From Microvirga pudoricolor (GTDB taxonomy: Bacteria > Pseudomonadota > Alphaproteobacteria > Rhizobiales > Beijerinckiaceae): a DNA stretch of 64,000 nt. Below the pieces are notes generated by a model that saw only the letters and a program-made list of their open reading frames with translations, was not told where the DNA came from and made no database searches. A program made the translations under genes and the position numbers. Each line of letters opens with the position of its first letter. The first letter of the stretch is position 1. The stretch spans positions 233,170 through 297,169 of the forward strand of contig NZ_JAFEMB010000006.1 of NCBI RefSeq assembly GCF_016892705.1. Reading direction: 5' to 3'. Below, piece after piece: positions 6,233 to 15,450 of the stretch.

Positions 6233-8365
6233 ATGATGCCGCCCATGAATCAAGCGCCCCCCATCGAACGCCGCCCGTCCGTCTGCCCGCACGACTGCCC
6301 GTCCGCCTGCTCGCTGGACGTGGAGGTCGTCGAGGGCCGCAGCATCGGGCGGGTCCATGGGGCCAAGTCCAACCTCTACACGGCTGGCGTCATTTGCGCG
6401 AAGGTCGCGCGCTATGCGGAGCGGATCCACCATCCCGACCGTTTGCTCCACCCCTTGAAGCGGACCGGTCCAAAGGGGTCGGGCCAGTTCGAGCGCGTCA
6501 GTTGGGACGAAGCTCTCGACCTCGTGGCCCAAAAATTCCTGGAGGCGGAGCGGGATTTCGGCACCCCATCCGTCTGGCCCTATTATTATGCCGGAACCAT
6601 GGGCCTCGTGATGCGCGACGGCATCAACCGCCTGCGACACGTTAAGAAATACTCCGGCCAATATTCCACCATCTGCACCACCATGGCCTGGACGGGCTAC
6701 ATCGCCGGTACCGGAAAGCTCGCCGGGCCCGATCCGCGCGAGATGGCGAAGTCCGATTGCGTGGTGATCTGGGGCACGAACCCGGTCCACACCCAGGTCA
6801 ACGTGATGACCCACGCCATGAAGGCCCGCAAGGAGCGCGGCGCCAAGATCGTGGCGGTGGACATCTACATGAACCCGACCATGAAGCAGGCCGACATGGC
6901 CCTGCTCCTGAAGCCGGGCACCGATGGAGCCTTGGCCTGCGCGGTCATGCACGTGCTCTTCCGCGACGGCCATGCGGATCGGGATTATCTGGAGCGCTAC
7001 ACCGATCACCCGGCCGAGCTGGAAGAGCACCTGAAAAGCCGCGATCCGGCCTGGGCGTCCGCCATCACGGGGCTGTCGGTCGAGGAGATCGAGGCCTTCG
7101 CGCGGCTCGTGGGCGAGCGCAAGCGCACCTTCTTCCGCCTCGGCTACGGCTTCGGCCGCCAGCGCAACGGGGCGGTGAACATGCATGCGGCGGCCAGCAT
7201 CGCGGCGGTGACGGGCGCCTGGCAATACGAGGGCGGCGGCGCCTTCCACAACAACGGGGCGATCTATCACTGGAACAAGGCGCTGATCGAAGGCCATGAC
7301 GCCATCGATCCTGCCGTCCGCCGCCTCGACCAGTCGCAGATCGGCCGGGTTCTCACGGGGGATGCCGAGGCCCTACGGCATGGCCCGCCGGTCAAGGCCC
7401 TGCTGATCCAAAACACCAACCCGGTCTCCGTCGCGCCGGAGCAGGAGCTGGTCAAGCGGGGCTTCGCCCGCGAGGACCTGTTCGTGTGCGTGCACGAGCA
7501 GTTCATGACCGAGACGGCCCTGATGGCCGATGTCGTCCTGCCCGCCACCATGTTCATGGAGCACGATGATTTCTACCAGGGTGGCGGCCACCAGTACTTT
7601 CAGCTCGGCTCCAAGCTGGTGGACGCGCCCGGCGAATGCCGCTCCAACCACGAGGTGATCCGGGGTCTGGCCTCCCGCCTCGGCGCGGAGCATCGCGGCT
7701 TTGCGATGGAGCCCCGCGAGATCATCGACTGGACGCTTCAGAACTCGGGCTGGGGCAGCATCGAGGAGCTGGAAGCGCAGCTTCACATCGATGCCCAGCC
7801 GGACTTCCGGCAGGCCCATTACCTCGACGGCTTCGCTTATCCGGACGGCAAGTTTCGCTTCAAGCCCGACTGGTTGAAAGTGCCGTCCGCCAATGACGGC
7901 CCGATGGGTCCCTGGGCCGAGATCCCTGCCTTGCCGGACCACTGGGGCGTGATCGAAAACGCCACGGAGGCTCACCCCTTCCGCCTCGCCACGAGCCCGG
8001 CGCGAAGTTTCCTCAACTCGACCTTCACCGAAACGCCGGGCTCCAGGGAGAAGGAGGGCCGTCCCTCCGTGATGATCCACCCAGAGGACGCGGCGCGCCT
8101 CGGCATCGGCGAGGGGGACTGGACCCGCCTCAGGAACGACCGTGGCGATGTCTATCTGCGGGCGCAGCTCTACGAGGGCGTGCGCCGGGGGGTGCTGATC
8201 GCGGAATCGATCTGGCCCAACGCGGCTCATCCGTTTGGGCGTGGCATCAACACCCTCACGGGTGCGGACGCCGTCGCGCCCTATGGCGGAGCCGCCTTCC
8301 ACGACAACCGGGTCGCCATCGAGCGGGTCGAGCCGGGGGCCGAGGGGTTATTGTCTAACTTTTAA
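6233..8365 (+). CDS. Molybdopterin oxidoreductase (DMSO reductase family)
   Basis: A 710-residue catalytic subunit. Near the amino end Cys18, Cys22, Cys26 and Cys55 (in 'CPHDCPSAC' and 'VICAKV') should bind a [4Fe-4S] cluster. Molybdopterin-binding blocks follow ('YYYAGTMG', 'VVIWGTNPVHTQ', 'KIVAVDIYMNP', 'LLIQNTNPVSVAPEQ', 'MADVVLPATMFMEHDD'), and a carboxy-terminal dinucleotide-binding domain begins near 'PFRLATSPARSFLNSTF'. No Tat signal is visible, so it is likely cytosolic. No electron-transfer subunit or cofactor gene is adjacent, and the substrate is unknown. The start is uncertain: ATG at 6233, 6236 or 6245, none with a good ribosome-binding site. Confidence 0.85.
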   Translation: MMPPMNQAPPIERRPSVCPHDCPSACSLDVEVVEGRSIGRVHGAKSNLYTAGVICAKVARYAERIHHPDRLLHPLKRTGPKGSGQFERVSWDEALDLVAQKFLEAERDFGTPSVWPYYYAGTMGLVMRDGINRLRHVKKYSGQYSTICTTMAWTGYIAGTGKLAGPDPREMAKSDCVVIWGTNPVHTQVNVMTHAMKARKERGAKIVAVDIYMNPTMKQADMALLLKPGTDGALACAVMHVLFRDGHADRDYLERYTDHPAELEEHLKSRDPAWASAITGLSVEEIEAFARLVGERKRTFFRLGYGFGRQRNGAVNMHAAASIAAVTGAWQYEGGGAFHNNGAIYHWNKALIEGHDAIDPAVRRLDQSQIGRVLTGDAEALRHGPPVKALLIQNTNPVSVAPEQELVKRGFAREDLFVCVHEQFMTETALMADVVLPATMFMEHDDFYQGGGHQYFQLGSKLVDAPGECRSNHEVIRGLASRLGAEHRGFAMEPREIIDWTLQNSGWGSIEELEAQLHIDAQPDFRQAHYLDGFAYPDGKFRFKPDWLKVPSANDGPMGPWAEIPALPDHWGVIENATEAHPFRLATSPARSFLNSTFTETPGSREKEGRPSVMIHPEDAARLGIGEGDWTRLRNDRGDVYLRAQLYEGVRRGVLIAESIWPNAAHPFGRGINTLTGADAVAPYGGAAFHDNRVAIERVEPGAEGLLSNF

Positions 8366-8384
8366 GCCTAACGGCAAACACGTC

Positions 8385-8413
8385 TTGACCCCTGCCGGGG
8401 ATGCCTATCCTTA
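8385..8413 (+). promoter_or_regulatory. Weak candidate promoter for the small exported protein
   Basis: TTGACC (8385-8390) and a poor -10 match TCCTTA (8408-8413) are 17 bases apart, 47 bases before the ATG at 8460. The -35 is good and the -10 is weak. Confidence 0.3.
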
Positions 8414-8459
8414 ACGCTCGACCGAGTACGGTTTTGCTCGTTTTCCGAAGGACTTCCCC

Positions 8460-8822
8460 ATGATCTCCGTCATTCGCGCGGCGCTGGCCGCCGCAGCCTT
8501 GACCGCTTCCGTTTCCGCCGCCTTGGCGTCGGCCTCCACCACGCCGACCAATTATCAACCGGATCCGGCGCTGAAGACGGAAACCATGAGCCAGCTTACC
8601 GCCCGCGTGCGCAATGCCTGCGGCGTCACCCAGGCCAAGCTCCAGAATGCGTCGGAATCGTCCGTCAGGCGCCCCTGCGAATGCTATGCGGGCCGCACCA
8701 TGCGCTCCCTCAGCCCCGAGGAAGTCCAGGCCTACCGCGACACCGGCGTCTTCAACGACACCGCCCGTGCCAAGGCCGTGGCGGCGCTGGATGCCTGCCA
8801 GCTCGCGCGCCCGGCGATGTAG
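8460..8822 (+). CDS. Small exported protein of unknown function
   Basis: A 120-residue protein with an alanine-rich signal peptide (residues 1 to about 24, ending near 'SAALASA'). The mature part is helical and holds four cysteines: one in 'VRNACGVT', two in 'RRPCECYAGRTM' and one in 'ALDACQLARP'. These could pair as disulfides in the periplasm. The 'CECYAGRTMRSLSPEEV' segment resembles small conserved exported proteins of Rhizobiales, but I do not recognise a named family. It has an AAGGA ribosome-binding site and is convergent with purN. Confidence 0.7.
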   Translation: MISVIRAALAAAALTASVSAALASASTTPTNYQPDPALKTETMSQLTARVRNACGVTQAKLQNASESSVRRPCECYAGRTMRSLSPEEVQAYRDTGVFNDTARAKAVAALDACQLARPAM

Positions 8823-8863
8823 GGATCCAACATCAGGAACGCCGCAGTCAATCGGGATCGTTA

Positions 8864-9514
8864 TCACGCGGGCGGGGACAACAGTGCCCCGCCGGCATCC
8901 CAGCCTTCCCGGAACACGACGCGGCCATCCTCTAGCCAGGCGTCTCCCGCGCAGATCATCCGCAGGGCCGCCGGATAGAGTCGGTGTTCCTGCACGATGA
9001 TCCGGGCCGCGAGGCTCTCCTCCGTGTCGCCCGGCACCACCGGCACAGCGGCCTGGGCCACGATCGGTCCGGCGTCCAACTCCGGCACGACGAAATGCAC
9101 CGTGCAGCCATGGACCCGCACGCCTTCCTCCAGGGCCCGGCGATGGGTGTGGATGCCCCGGAAGAGGGGAAGGAGGGAAGGGTGGATGTTGATCATCCGG
9201 CCCTGCCAGCGTTCCACGAAACCGTCGGTCAGAACGCGCATGAAGCCCGCAAGGCAGACGAACGCGATGGCGTGCTCCCGCAAGACCGCATCGAGCGCGG
9301 CGTCGAAGCTCTCCCGGTCCGGATGGCTCTTGTGGTCCACGCTGGCGGTGGCGATTCCGGCCTCCCGGGCGACCTCCAGGCCGGCGGCGTCGGGCCGGTT
9401 GGCGAGCACAAGGGCGATTTCGGCGGGGAAATCGGGCGAACGAGCCGCCTCGATGAGCGCGCCCATATTGGAGCCGCGCCCCGAGATCAGAATGGCGACG
9501 CGGCGGCGGGACAT
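8864..9514 (-). CDS. purN: Phosphoribosylglycinamide formyltransferase (GART)
   Basis: A 216-residue enzyme that transfers the formyl group of 10-formyl-THF to GAR in step 3 of de novo purine synthesis. Visible signatures are the phosphate-binding 'ISGRGSNMGALI' (residues 10-21), 'CLAGFMRVL', 'INIHPSLLPLFRGIHTHRRAL' with the catalytic Asn-x-His, and 'CTVHFVVPELDAGPIVAQ' with the catalytic Asp. Its ATG overlaps the purM stop (TGATG at 9512-9516), so purM-purN form a coupled pair. Confidence 0.96.
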   Translation of the reverse strand: MSRRRVAILISGRGSNMGALIEAARSPDFPAEIALVLANRPDAAGLEVAREAGIATASVDHKSHPDRESFDAALDAVLREHAIAFVCLAGFMRVLTDGFVERWQGRMINIHPSLLPLFRGIHTHRRALEEGVRVHGCTVHFVVPELDAGPIVAQAAVPVVPGDTEESLAARIIVQEHRLYPAALRMICAGDAWLEDGRVVFREGWDAGGALLSPPA

Positions 9515-10581
9515 CAGACGGACAGGCGACCCGTGGTCTGAACGCGCTCACCGCCCGAATGGGCCACCACCTCGCCGATGCGCACGGGATTCTCGCCGGC
9601 CTCCCGGAGGGCGGCTGTCACGGCGTCCGCCTTCTCGGCCTCCGCGAAAACGATCATGCCGATGCCGCAATTGAAAGTGCGCAGCATCTCGGATTCGATC
9701 ACGCCGCCGGTCTGGGCGAGCCAGCCGAAGATGGGCGGGACCGGGATGGAATCGAGGTCGAGACGCACGCCGATGCTGTCATCCAGCACGCGGGGGATAT
9801 TGTCGGGGAAACCGCCGCCCGTGATGTGGCACAGGGCGTTGATGCCGCCCGTGGCCTTGAGGGCGGCGAGCAAGGGCTTCACGTAGATGCGGGTCGGCTC
9901 CAGCAGAGCCTCGCCGAGGGTCTTGCCCTCCGCGAAGGGCGCGGGAGCGTCCCAGCCGAGGCCCGAGACCTGCACGATCTTGCGCACCAGCGAGAAGCCG
10001 TTGGAATGGACGCCCGAGGAGGGCAGACCGATCAAGACGTCTCCGGCCAGGACAGGCTTCGGTAGCAGGGTGCCACGCTCGGCGGCGCCCACCGCGAAAC
10101 CGGCCAGGTCGTAGTCGTTCTCGGCATAAAGGCCCGGCATTTCGGCCGTCTCGCCGCCGATGAGCGCGCAGCCAGCCCGGCGGCAGCCCTCGGCGATGCC
10201 CTTCACGATGTCCACACCCACCTGCGGGGTCAGCTTGCCGGTGGCAAAATAGTCGAGGAAGAGCAGGGGCTCGGCACCCTGCACGATGATGTCGTTCACG
10301 CACATGGCCACGAGGTCGATGCCGATCGTGTCGTGAATATTCGTGTCGATGGCGATCTTCACCTTGGTGCCGACGCCGTCATTGGCCGCGACCAGGATCG
10401 GGTCCGTGAAACCCGCCGCCTTGAGGTCGAACAGCCCGCCGAAGCCCCCGATTTCCGAATCCGCGCCGGGCCGCCGGGTGGCGCGCACCAGGGGCTTGAT
10501 CTGGTCCACCATGGCATTGCCGGCATCGATGTCGACGCCCGCTTCGGCATAGGTCAGGCCGTTCGGCTTGCTCTCGGTCAT
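9514..10581 (-). CDS. purM: Phosphoribosylformylglycinamidine cyclo-ligase (AIR synthetase)
   Basis: A 355-residue ATP-dependent enzyme that closes the imidazole ring to give AIR in purine synthesis. The translation begins [20 protein letters not shown] and shows '[10 protein letters not shown]', '[26 protein letters not shown]', '[11 protein letters not shown]', '[19 protein letters not shown]' and '[13 protein letters not shown]', all standard PurM blocks. Length is normal. The reading frame stays open upstream to 10947, but those residues are not PurM-like. It is cotranscribed with purN. Confidence 0.96.
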   Translation of the reverse strand: MTESKPNGLTYAEAGVDIDAGNAMVDQIKPLVRATRRPGADSEIGGFGGLFDLKAAGFTDPILVAANDGVGTKVKIAIDTNIHDTIGIDLVAMCVNDIIVQGAEPLLFLDYFATGKLTPQVGVDIVKGIAEGCRRAGCALIGGETAEMPGLYAENDYDLAGFAVGAAERGTLLPKPVLAGDVLIGLPSSGVHSNGFSLVRKIVQVSGLGWDAPAPFAEGKTLGEALLEPTRIYVKPLLAALKATGGINALCHITGGGFPDNIPRVLDDSIGVRLDLDSIPVPPIFGWLAQTGGVIESEMLRTFNCGIGMIVFAEAEKADAVTAALREAGENPVRIGEVVAHSGGERVQTTGRLSV

Positions 10582-10782
10582 TGGCTCACCCCGCATTGCT
10601 GCGGCAGTAAGGCGAGAGGGGGCGAGAGGCAAGGGGCTTGTGGCGAAAGGGGCGGGGTTCGGCGGCCCTTGGGCCGTCAGCAAAGGAGCGGCCGGCGGGA
10701 CGTTCGGGGCGGCTGGACGCGGCCGCTCGGGCATGGAAAACCGGACGTGCCGACATTGAACTTGCGGCCGCGCCCCTCCATC

Positions 10783-11352
10783 ATGGAGCGGATGACGATC
10801 CCGAACCTCATCACGGTCGCCCGCCTGATCCTCGTGCCGATCATCCTCGCGCTGATCGTGCGGGAGCAGTGGATCGCGGCGTTCGGGCTGTTCGTGGTGG
10901 CGGGTCTGTCCGATTTCGCGGACGGCTACATCGCCCGGCGTTTCCACATGGAGAGCCGGTTCGGGGCCTACATGGACCCGGTCGCCGACAAGCTTCTGAT
11001 GGTGTCGATCTACGTGGCCCTGGCGCTGTCGGGCGCCATCCCGGCCTGGCTCACCGGCCTCGTGGTGGCCCGGGACGTGCTGATCGTGTCCGCCGTCCTC
11101 CTGTCCGGGGCGCTGGAGCGCCCCGTGGAGATCAGGCCGCTCCTGGTCAGCAAGCTCAATACGGCGGCCCAGATCGCTTTCGCGGCCTTCGCGCTGGGCA
11201 TCAACGCATTCCGGGTCGAGCTGGGCGCCGTCGAGACGTTAGCCATGCTCCTGACCGCCGCCTTGACCGCCGCTTCGGCAGGTGCCTATCTCCACCTATG
11301 GCTCAGGCACATGACGGGCAGGAGCGGCGTGGAGGATGCCGAGGCGCGATGA
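10783..11352 (+). CDS. CDP-alcohol phosphatidyltransferase (PgsA-like)
   Basis: A 189-residue membrane enzyme with several hydrophobic helices. The CDP-alcohol transferase signature D-G-x2-A-R-x8-G-x3-D-x3-D is complete in '[20 protein letters not shown]' followed by 'MDPVADK', and the opening '[19 protein letters not shown]' is typical. It should make a phospholipid from CDP-diacylglycerol. Glycerol-3-phosphate (PgsA) or phosphatidylglycerol (cardiolipin synthase) are the likely acceptors, and the sequence does not decide. ATG 10783 or 10792 may be used. The stop overlaps the next gene (ATGA). Confidence 0.88.
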   Translation: MERMTIPNLITVARLILVPIILALIVREQWIAAFGLFVVAGLSDFADGYIARRFHMESRFGAYMDPVADKLLMVSIYVALALSGAIPAWLTGLVVARDVLIVSAVLLSGALERPVEIRPLLVSKLNTAAQIAFAAFALGINAFRVELGAVETLAMLLTAALTAASAGAYLHLWLRHMTGRSGVEDAEAR

Positions 11353-12440
11353 CGGTCCAAAGACAGGTCACATTCTGGCTCGTGGCGCTCGTCGTCGCGG
11401 TCGCGCTGCTGTTCCTCCTGCGCGGCATCCTGCTCCCCTTCGTGGCGGGCTTCGCCCTGGCCTACCTGCTCGACCCCCTGGCGGATCGGATGCACAGGCT
11501 GGGCCTCAGCCGCCTGGGGGCGAGCCTCATCATTCTCGTGCTGTTCGTCCTGCTGTTCATCCTCACCCTCGTGATCGTCGTGCCGCTCGTGGCCCAGCAG
11601 GTGGCGGCCTTCGTGGAGCGCTTGCCGGGCTACGTGGCCCGGCTCCAGCAATTGGCCGTCCAGGAGGGCGGGCCCTGGATCGAGAAGATCGGCGGATCCT
11701 CCGCCCTATCCGAAATGCAGACATCCGTCGGGAATCTCATCAGCCAGGGCGTGGCCTGGATGGGCGCGTTCCTGAACTCGCTCTGGTCCGGCGGGCAGGC
11801 GCTCATCGGCGTCGTATCCCTGCTGGTGGTGACCCCCGTGGTGGCTTTCTACATGCTCATCGACTGGGACCGGATGGTCGGCACCGTCGATTCCTGGCTG
11901 CCCCCACGCAACCGCGACACGGTGCGCATGATCGCCAGGGACATCGACCGGGCCATCGCGGGCTTCGTGCGCGGCCAAGCCATGGTTTGCATCATCCTCG
12001 GCACCTTCTACGCGGTGGGACTGACCCTGATCGGCCTGAATTTCGGCCCGATGATCGGCATGACGTCCGGTATTCTGAGCTTCATCCCGTATGTCGGGTC
12101 GCTCACCGGCCTGATCCTGTCCGTGGGAGTCGCGATCGTTCAGTTCTGGCCGGATTGGACCATGATCCTGGCAACGCTCGGCATCTTCGTCTTCGGGCAG
12201 TTTGTCGAGGGTAACATCCTGTCGCCGAAGCTCGTGGGCGACTCGGTCGGCCTGCACCCGGTCTGGCTGATGTTCGCGCTCCTCGCCTTCGGCGCGCTGT
12301 TCGGCTTCGTGGGCCTGCTCCTGGCGGTGCCCCTGGCGGCGGCGGTGGGCGTGATCGCCCGCTATGCCCTGCGCCGATACCTCGCGAGCCCGTTCTATCG
12401 CGGCGAGACGGTGGTGCTGCGGAGCGACGTCGATGCCTGA
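11349..12440 (+). CDS. AI-2E family transporter (DUF20/PerM permease)
   Basis: A 363-residue polytopic membrane protein with about eight hydrophobic segments: two at the amino end ('FWLVALVVAVALLFLLRGIL', 'LIILVLFVLLFILTLVIVV'), a soluble stretch to residue 150, then the carboxy-terminal bundle. The family hallmarks 'FIPYVGSLTGLILSV', 'FVEGNILSPKLVGDSVGLHP' and 'GLLLAVPLAAAVGVI' are present. Members include the TqsA exporter, but most have no known substrate. It overlaps its upstream neighbour by ATGA and overlaps hdaA by eight bases. Confidence 0.92.
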   Translation: MTVQRQVTFWLVALVVAVALLFLLRGILLPFVAGFALAYLLDPLADRMHRLGLSRLGASLIILVLFVLLFILTLVIVVPLVAQQVAAFVERLPGYVARLQQLAVQEGGPWIEKIGGSSALSEMQTSVGNLISQGVAWMGAFLNSLWSGGQALIGVVSLLVVTPVVAFYMLIDWDRMVGTVDSWLPPRNRDTVRMIARDIDRAIAGFVRGQAMVCIILGTFYAVGLTLIGLNFGPMIGMTSGILSFIPYVGSLTGLILSVGVAIVQFWPDWTMILATLGIFVFGQFVEGNILSPKLVGDSVGLHPVWLMFALLAFGALFGFVGLLLAVPLAAAVGVIARYALRRYLASPFYRGETVVLRSDVDA

Positions 12441-13122
12441 CGCCCCCAAGCAGCTCGCCTTCGACCTGCCCCTGGATCCGCGCTATGGGCGCGAGGATTT
12501 CCTGGTCAGTCCGTCCAACGAAAAGGCCTACGGTCTCATCGAGGCTTGGCCTGAATGGCCGGACACCATCCTGGTGCTGGTGGGACCGCCCGGGAGCGGC
12601 AAAAGCCATCTGGCGTCGATCTGGGCGACGGACGCCCGCGCCTGGACCATCGAGGCGGCCGAGGCGTCGGGCGACAAGGTCCCGCATCTGATCTCCAGCG
12701 GCGCGCTGGCCATCGAGGACATGGATCGCGGCCCCCTCGACGAGGCCGCCCTGTTCCACCTTCTCAACCTGGCCCGCGAGCGCGGGGCTTTCGTGCTGAT
12801 GACCTGCGAGAACCCGCCCGACCGCTGGGGACTGACCACGCCCGATCTTCTGTCGCGGCTGCGCCTGGCACCCAGTGTGTCCCTCGACCCGCCCGACGAC
12901 GCCCTGCTGAAAGCGGTGCTGGTCAAGCTTTTTGTCGACCGCCAGCTCGTGGTCGACACCACGGTGGTGGACTATATCGCCCTCAGAATCGAGCGGTCGC
13001 TGGCGCGCGCCGCCGACGTTGTGTCGCGGCTGGACAAGGAAGCCCTGAGCCGTGGACGACGCGTTTCGCGGGCCATCGCGGCCGAAATTCTCGGATCGCA
13101 GGAAACGGAAGAGAGCGAGTGA
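12433..13122 (+). CDS. hdaA: DnaA regulatory inactivator HdaA
   Basis: A 229-residue DnaA-like AAA+ protein lacking a DNA-binding domain. With the DNA-loaded beta clamp, HdaA stimulates hydrolysis of DnaA-bound ATP after initiation and limits re-replication. Residues 7-13 (QLAFDLP) form the expected clamp-binding motif. Walker A is GPPGSGKS at residues 51-58, the degenerate Walker B reads 'LAIEDMDRG', and '[18 protein letters not shown]' holds the sensor region. The ATG at 12433 starts directly before the clamp motif. The stop overlaps the GTG of ppk, so it is probably translationally coupled to it. Confidence 0.88.
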   Translation: MPDAPKQLAFDLPLDPRYGREDFLVSPSNEKAYGLIEAWPEWPDTILVLVGPPGSGKSHLASIWATDARAWTIEAAEASGDKVPHLISSGALAIEDMDRGPLDEAALFHLLNLARERGAFVLMTCENPPDRWGLTTPDLLSRLRLAPSVSLDPPDDALLKAVLVKLFVDRQLVVDTTVVDYIALRIERSLARAADVVSRLDKEALSRGRRVSRAIAAEILGSQETEESE

Positions 13123-15449
13123 AGGCACAAGTGCAGAATCGTCGTGAAACCGTCACCAAAGCCGAGGCAAAGCGGGGTCCCAAGAAGGTTGCGGGAGAAC
13201 GTGACGTGGCGAGCGCGGTAAATGCGGCAGCGGCAGGAGAATTCATTCTCGACGACGTCGAACTCGTCACCGACACGCCCCTGCCCAAGGCCCCCGCCGA
13301 TATCGAGCTCGACGGCGCGGCCCTGCGGCAGTTTCCGCAGCGCTTCGTGAACCGCGAGCTGTCCTGGCTTCAGTTCAACCGCCGGGTCCTGGAGGAGGCC
13401 TCCAACCGCAACCATCCGCTCCTGGAGCAGCTGCGCTTCCTGTCGATTTCGGCGAACAACCTCGACGAGTTCTTCATGGTCCGTGTGGCGGGTCTGCGCG
13501 GGCAGCTTCGCTCAGGCGTCGAGACGGTCTCCCAGGACGGCCTGACCCCACAGGAGCAGCTGTCCAAGATCGCGGCCGAGGTCTCGGGGCTGGCCTCCGA
13601 CCAGCAGCGCCGCTGGCGCGAGCTGCGGGACGACCTCCAGGAGGAGGGCATCTTCCTCGTCGATGGGCCGGGGCTGGCGAAATCCGAGGCTTTGTGGCTC
13701 GAGGACTACTTCCTGAGCCACATCTTCCCGGTTCTGACGCCGCTTGCCATCGATCCGGCGCATCCCTTCCCATTCATTCCCAATCTCGGCTCGTCCATCG
13801 CCCTCAAACTCGCCCGCCAGAGCGACGGCAAGGTTCTGAACGCCCTGATCCGCCTGCCTTCCAAGGTGGACCGCTTCATCCGCCTACCGGACCTCGCCGA
13901 AACCGGAGCAACCCGCTTCATCGCACTGGAGCAGGTGATCGTGCTCTACACGGGCCGTCTCTTCCCGGGCTACAGCGTCCAGGGGCAGGGGGCCTTCCGG
14001 GTGATCCGCGATTCCGACCTCGAACTGGAGGAGGAGGCCGAGGACCTGGTGCGGGTGTTCGAATCCGCCCTCAAGCAGCGGCGCCGCGGCTCGGTGATCC
14101 GCCTGGAGGTCGAGGCCGCCATGCCGGAGGACCTGCGCCTCTTCGTGACGGAGGAATCCGAGATCGGCGGGGACGAGATGTTCGTGGTCGAGGGCATGCT
14201 GGGCCTCAACGACCTGTCCCAGCTCGTGGGCCTCGACCGGCCGGATTTGAAGTTCAAGCCCTACAACCCGCGCTTTCCCGAGCGGATCCGCGAGCATAGC
14301 GGCGATTGCTTCGCGGCGATCCGCCAGAAGGACATCCTGGTCCACCACCCCTATGAATCCTTCGATGCGGTGGTGCAGTTCCTGTCGCAGGCCGCCCGCG
14401 ATCCTAACGTGGTGGCGATCAAGCAGACCCTTTACCGCACCTCCAACGACAGCCCCATCGTGGCAGCCCTGGCCGAAGCCGCCGAGGCTGGAAAGTCCGT
14501 GACGGCGCTCGTGGAATTGAAGGCCCGTTTCGACGAGGAAGCCAATATCCGCTGGGCCCGCAACCTGGAGCGGGCGGGCGCCCAGGTGGTCTTCGGCTTC
14601 ATCGAGCTGAAAACCCACGCCAAGCTCTCCATGGTGGTCCGGCGCGAGGGCAGCCAGCTTATCACCTACTGCCATGTGGGAACGGGCAACTACCATCCGA
14701 TCACGGCCCGCATCTACACGGACCTGTCCTATTTCACGGCCGATCCGGTCATCGGCCGGGACGTGTCGCGCATCTTCAATTTCGTCACGGGCTACGCCGA
14801 ACCGGCCGAGCTGGAGCGCATGGCGGTCTCGCCCCTGAACCTGAAGAAGCGGCTCCTGCAGCACATCGCCGAGGAAGTCGCCCATGTGAAGGCGGGCCGG
14901 CCCGGCGCCATCTGGGGCAAGTGCAATTCCCTCGTGGACCAGCAGATCATCGACGCGCTCTACGACGCCAGCGCGGCGGGCGTGCAGGTGGACCTCGTGG
15001 TACGGGGCATCTGCTGCCTGCGGCCCGGCATCAAGGGCCTATCGGAGAACATCCGGGTCAAGTCCATCGTCGGGCGCTTCCTGGAACACACCCGCATCTA
15101 CGCCTTCGGCAACGGCCAGGGCCTGCCCAACCCGAAAGCCCACGTCTACATCTCGTCCGCCGACCTGATGTCGCGCAATCTCGACCGTCGGGTGGAGGCC
15201 CTGCTGCCGATCCTGAACCCCACCGTGCACCAGCAGGTGCTCGATCAGATCATGCTGGCCAACTTTCTCGACAACGAACAGAGCTGGCAGGTGCTCCCGG
15301 ACGGCAAGAGCCGCCGCGTCGCGCCCGCCGAGGGCGAGGAACCTTTCAACGCGCACAAGTATTTCATGACGAATCCGAGTCTGTCAGGCCGTGGAAAATC
15401 CCTCCGAACGTCAAGCCCCAAGGCGCTTCCCAAGCGGAGACAGCGCTGA
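13119..15449 (+). CDS. ppk: Polyphosphate kinase 1
   Basis: A 776-residue enzyme that polymerises the gamma phosphate of ATP into polyphosphate. After a charged extension of about 70 residues the PPK1 N domain begins at '[19 protein letters not shown]', followed by '[19 protein letters not shown]'. The catalytic half shows '[16 protein letters not shown]', '[17 protein letters not shown]', 'ELKTHAKLS' with the autophosphorylated histidine, '[10 protein letters not shown]' and the second histidine region '[10 protein letters not shown]'. I used the GTG at 13119, which overlaps the hdaA stop. Codons downstream (for example 13131) are also possible. ppx follows one base after its stop. Confidence 0.95.
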   Translation: MKAQVQNRRETVTKAEAKRGPKKVAGERDVASAVNAAAAGEFILDDVELVTDTPLPKAPADIELDGAALRQFPQRFVNRELSWLQFNRRVLEEASNRNHPLLEQLRFLSISANNLDEFFMVRVAGLRGQLRSGVETVSQDGLTPQEQLSKIAAEVSGLASDQQRRWRELRDDLQEEGIFLVDGPGLAKSEALWLEDYFLSHIFPVLTPLAIDPAHPFPFIPNLGSSIALKLARQSDGKVLNALIRLPSKVDRFIRLPDLAETGATRFIALEQVIVLYTGRLFPGYSVQGQGAFRVIRDSDLELEEEAEDLVRVFESALKQRRRGSVIRLEVEAAMPEDLRLFVTEESEIGGDEMFVVEGMLGLNDLSQLVGLDRPDLKFKPYNPRFPERIREHSGDCFAAIRQKDILVHHPYESFDAVVQFLSQAARDPNVVAIKQTLYRTSNDSPIVAALAEAAEAGKSVTALVELKARFDEEANIRWARNLERAGAQVVFGFIELKTHAKLSMVVRREGSQLITYCHVGTGNYHPITARIYTDLSYFTADPVIGRDVSRIFNFVTGYAEPAELERMAVSPLNLKKRLLQHIAEEVAHVKAGRPGAIWGKCNSLVDQQIIDALYDASAAGVQVDLVVRGICCLRPGIKGLSENIRVKSIVGRFLEHTRIYAFGNGQGLPNPKAHVYISSADLMSRNLDRRVEALLPILNPTVHQQVLDQIMLANFLDNEQSWQVLPDGKSRRVAPAEGEEPFNAHKYFMTNPSLSGRGKSLRTSSPKALPKRRQR

Positions 15450-15450
15450 C

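Noticed and set aside
5858..7297. 479-residue minus-strand frame antisense to ndk and the molybdoenzyme
   Set aside because: Mirrors two conserved genes, with composition typical of antisense frames.
9514..10947. Upstream extension of purM to 10947
   Set aside because: Residues before the ATG at 10581 are not PurM-like and overlap the divergent transferase gene.
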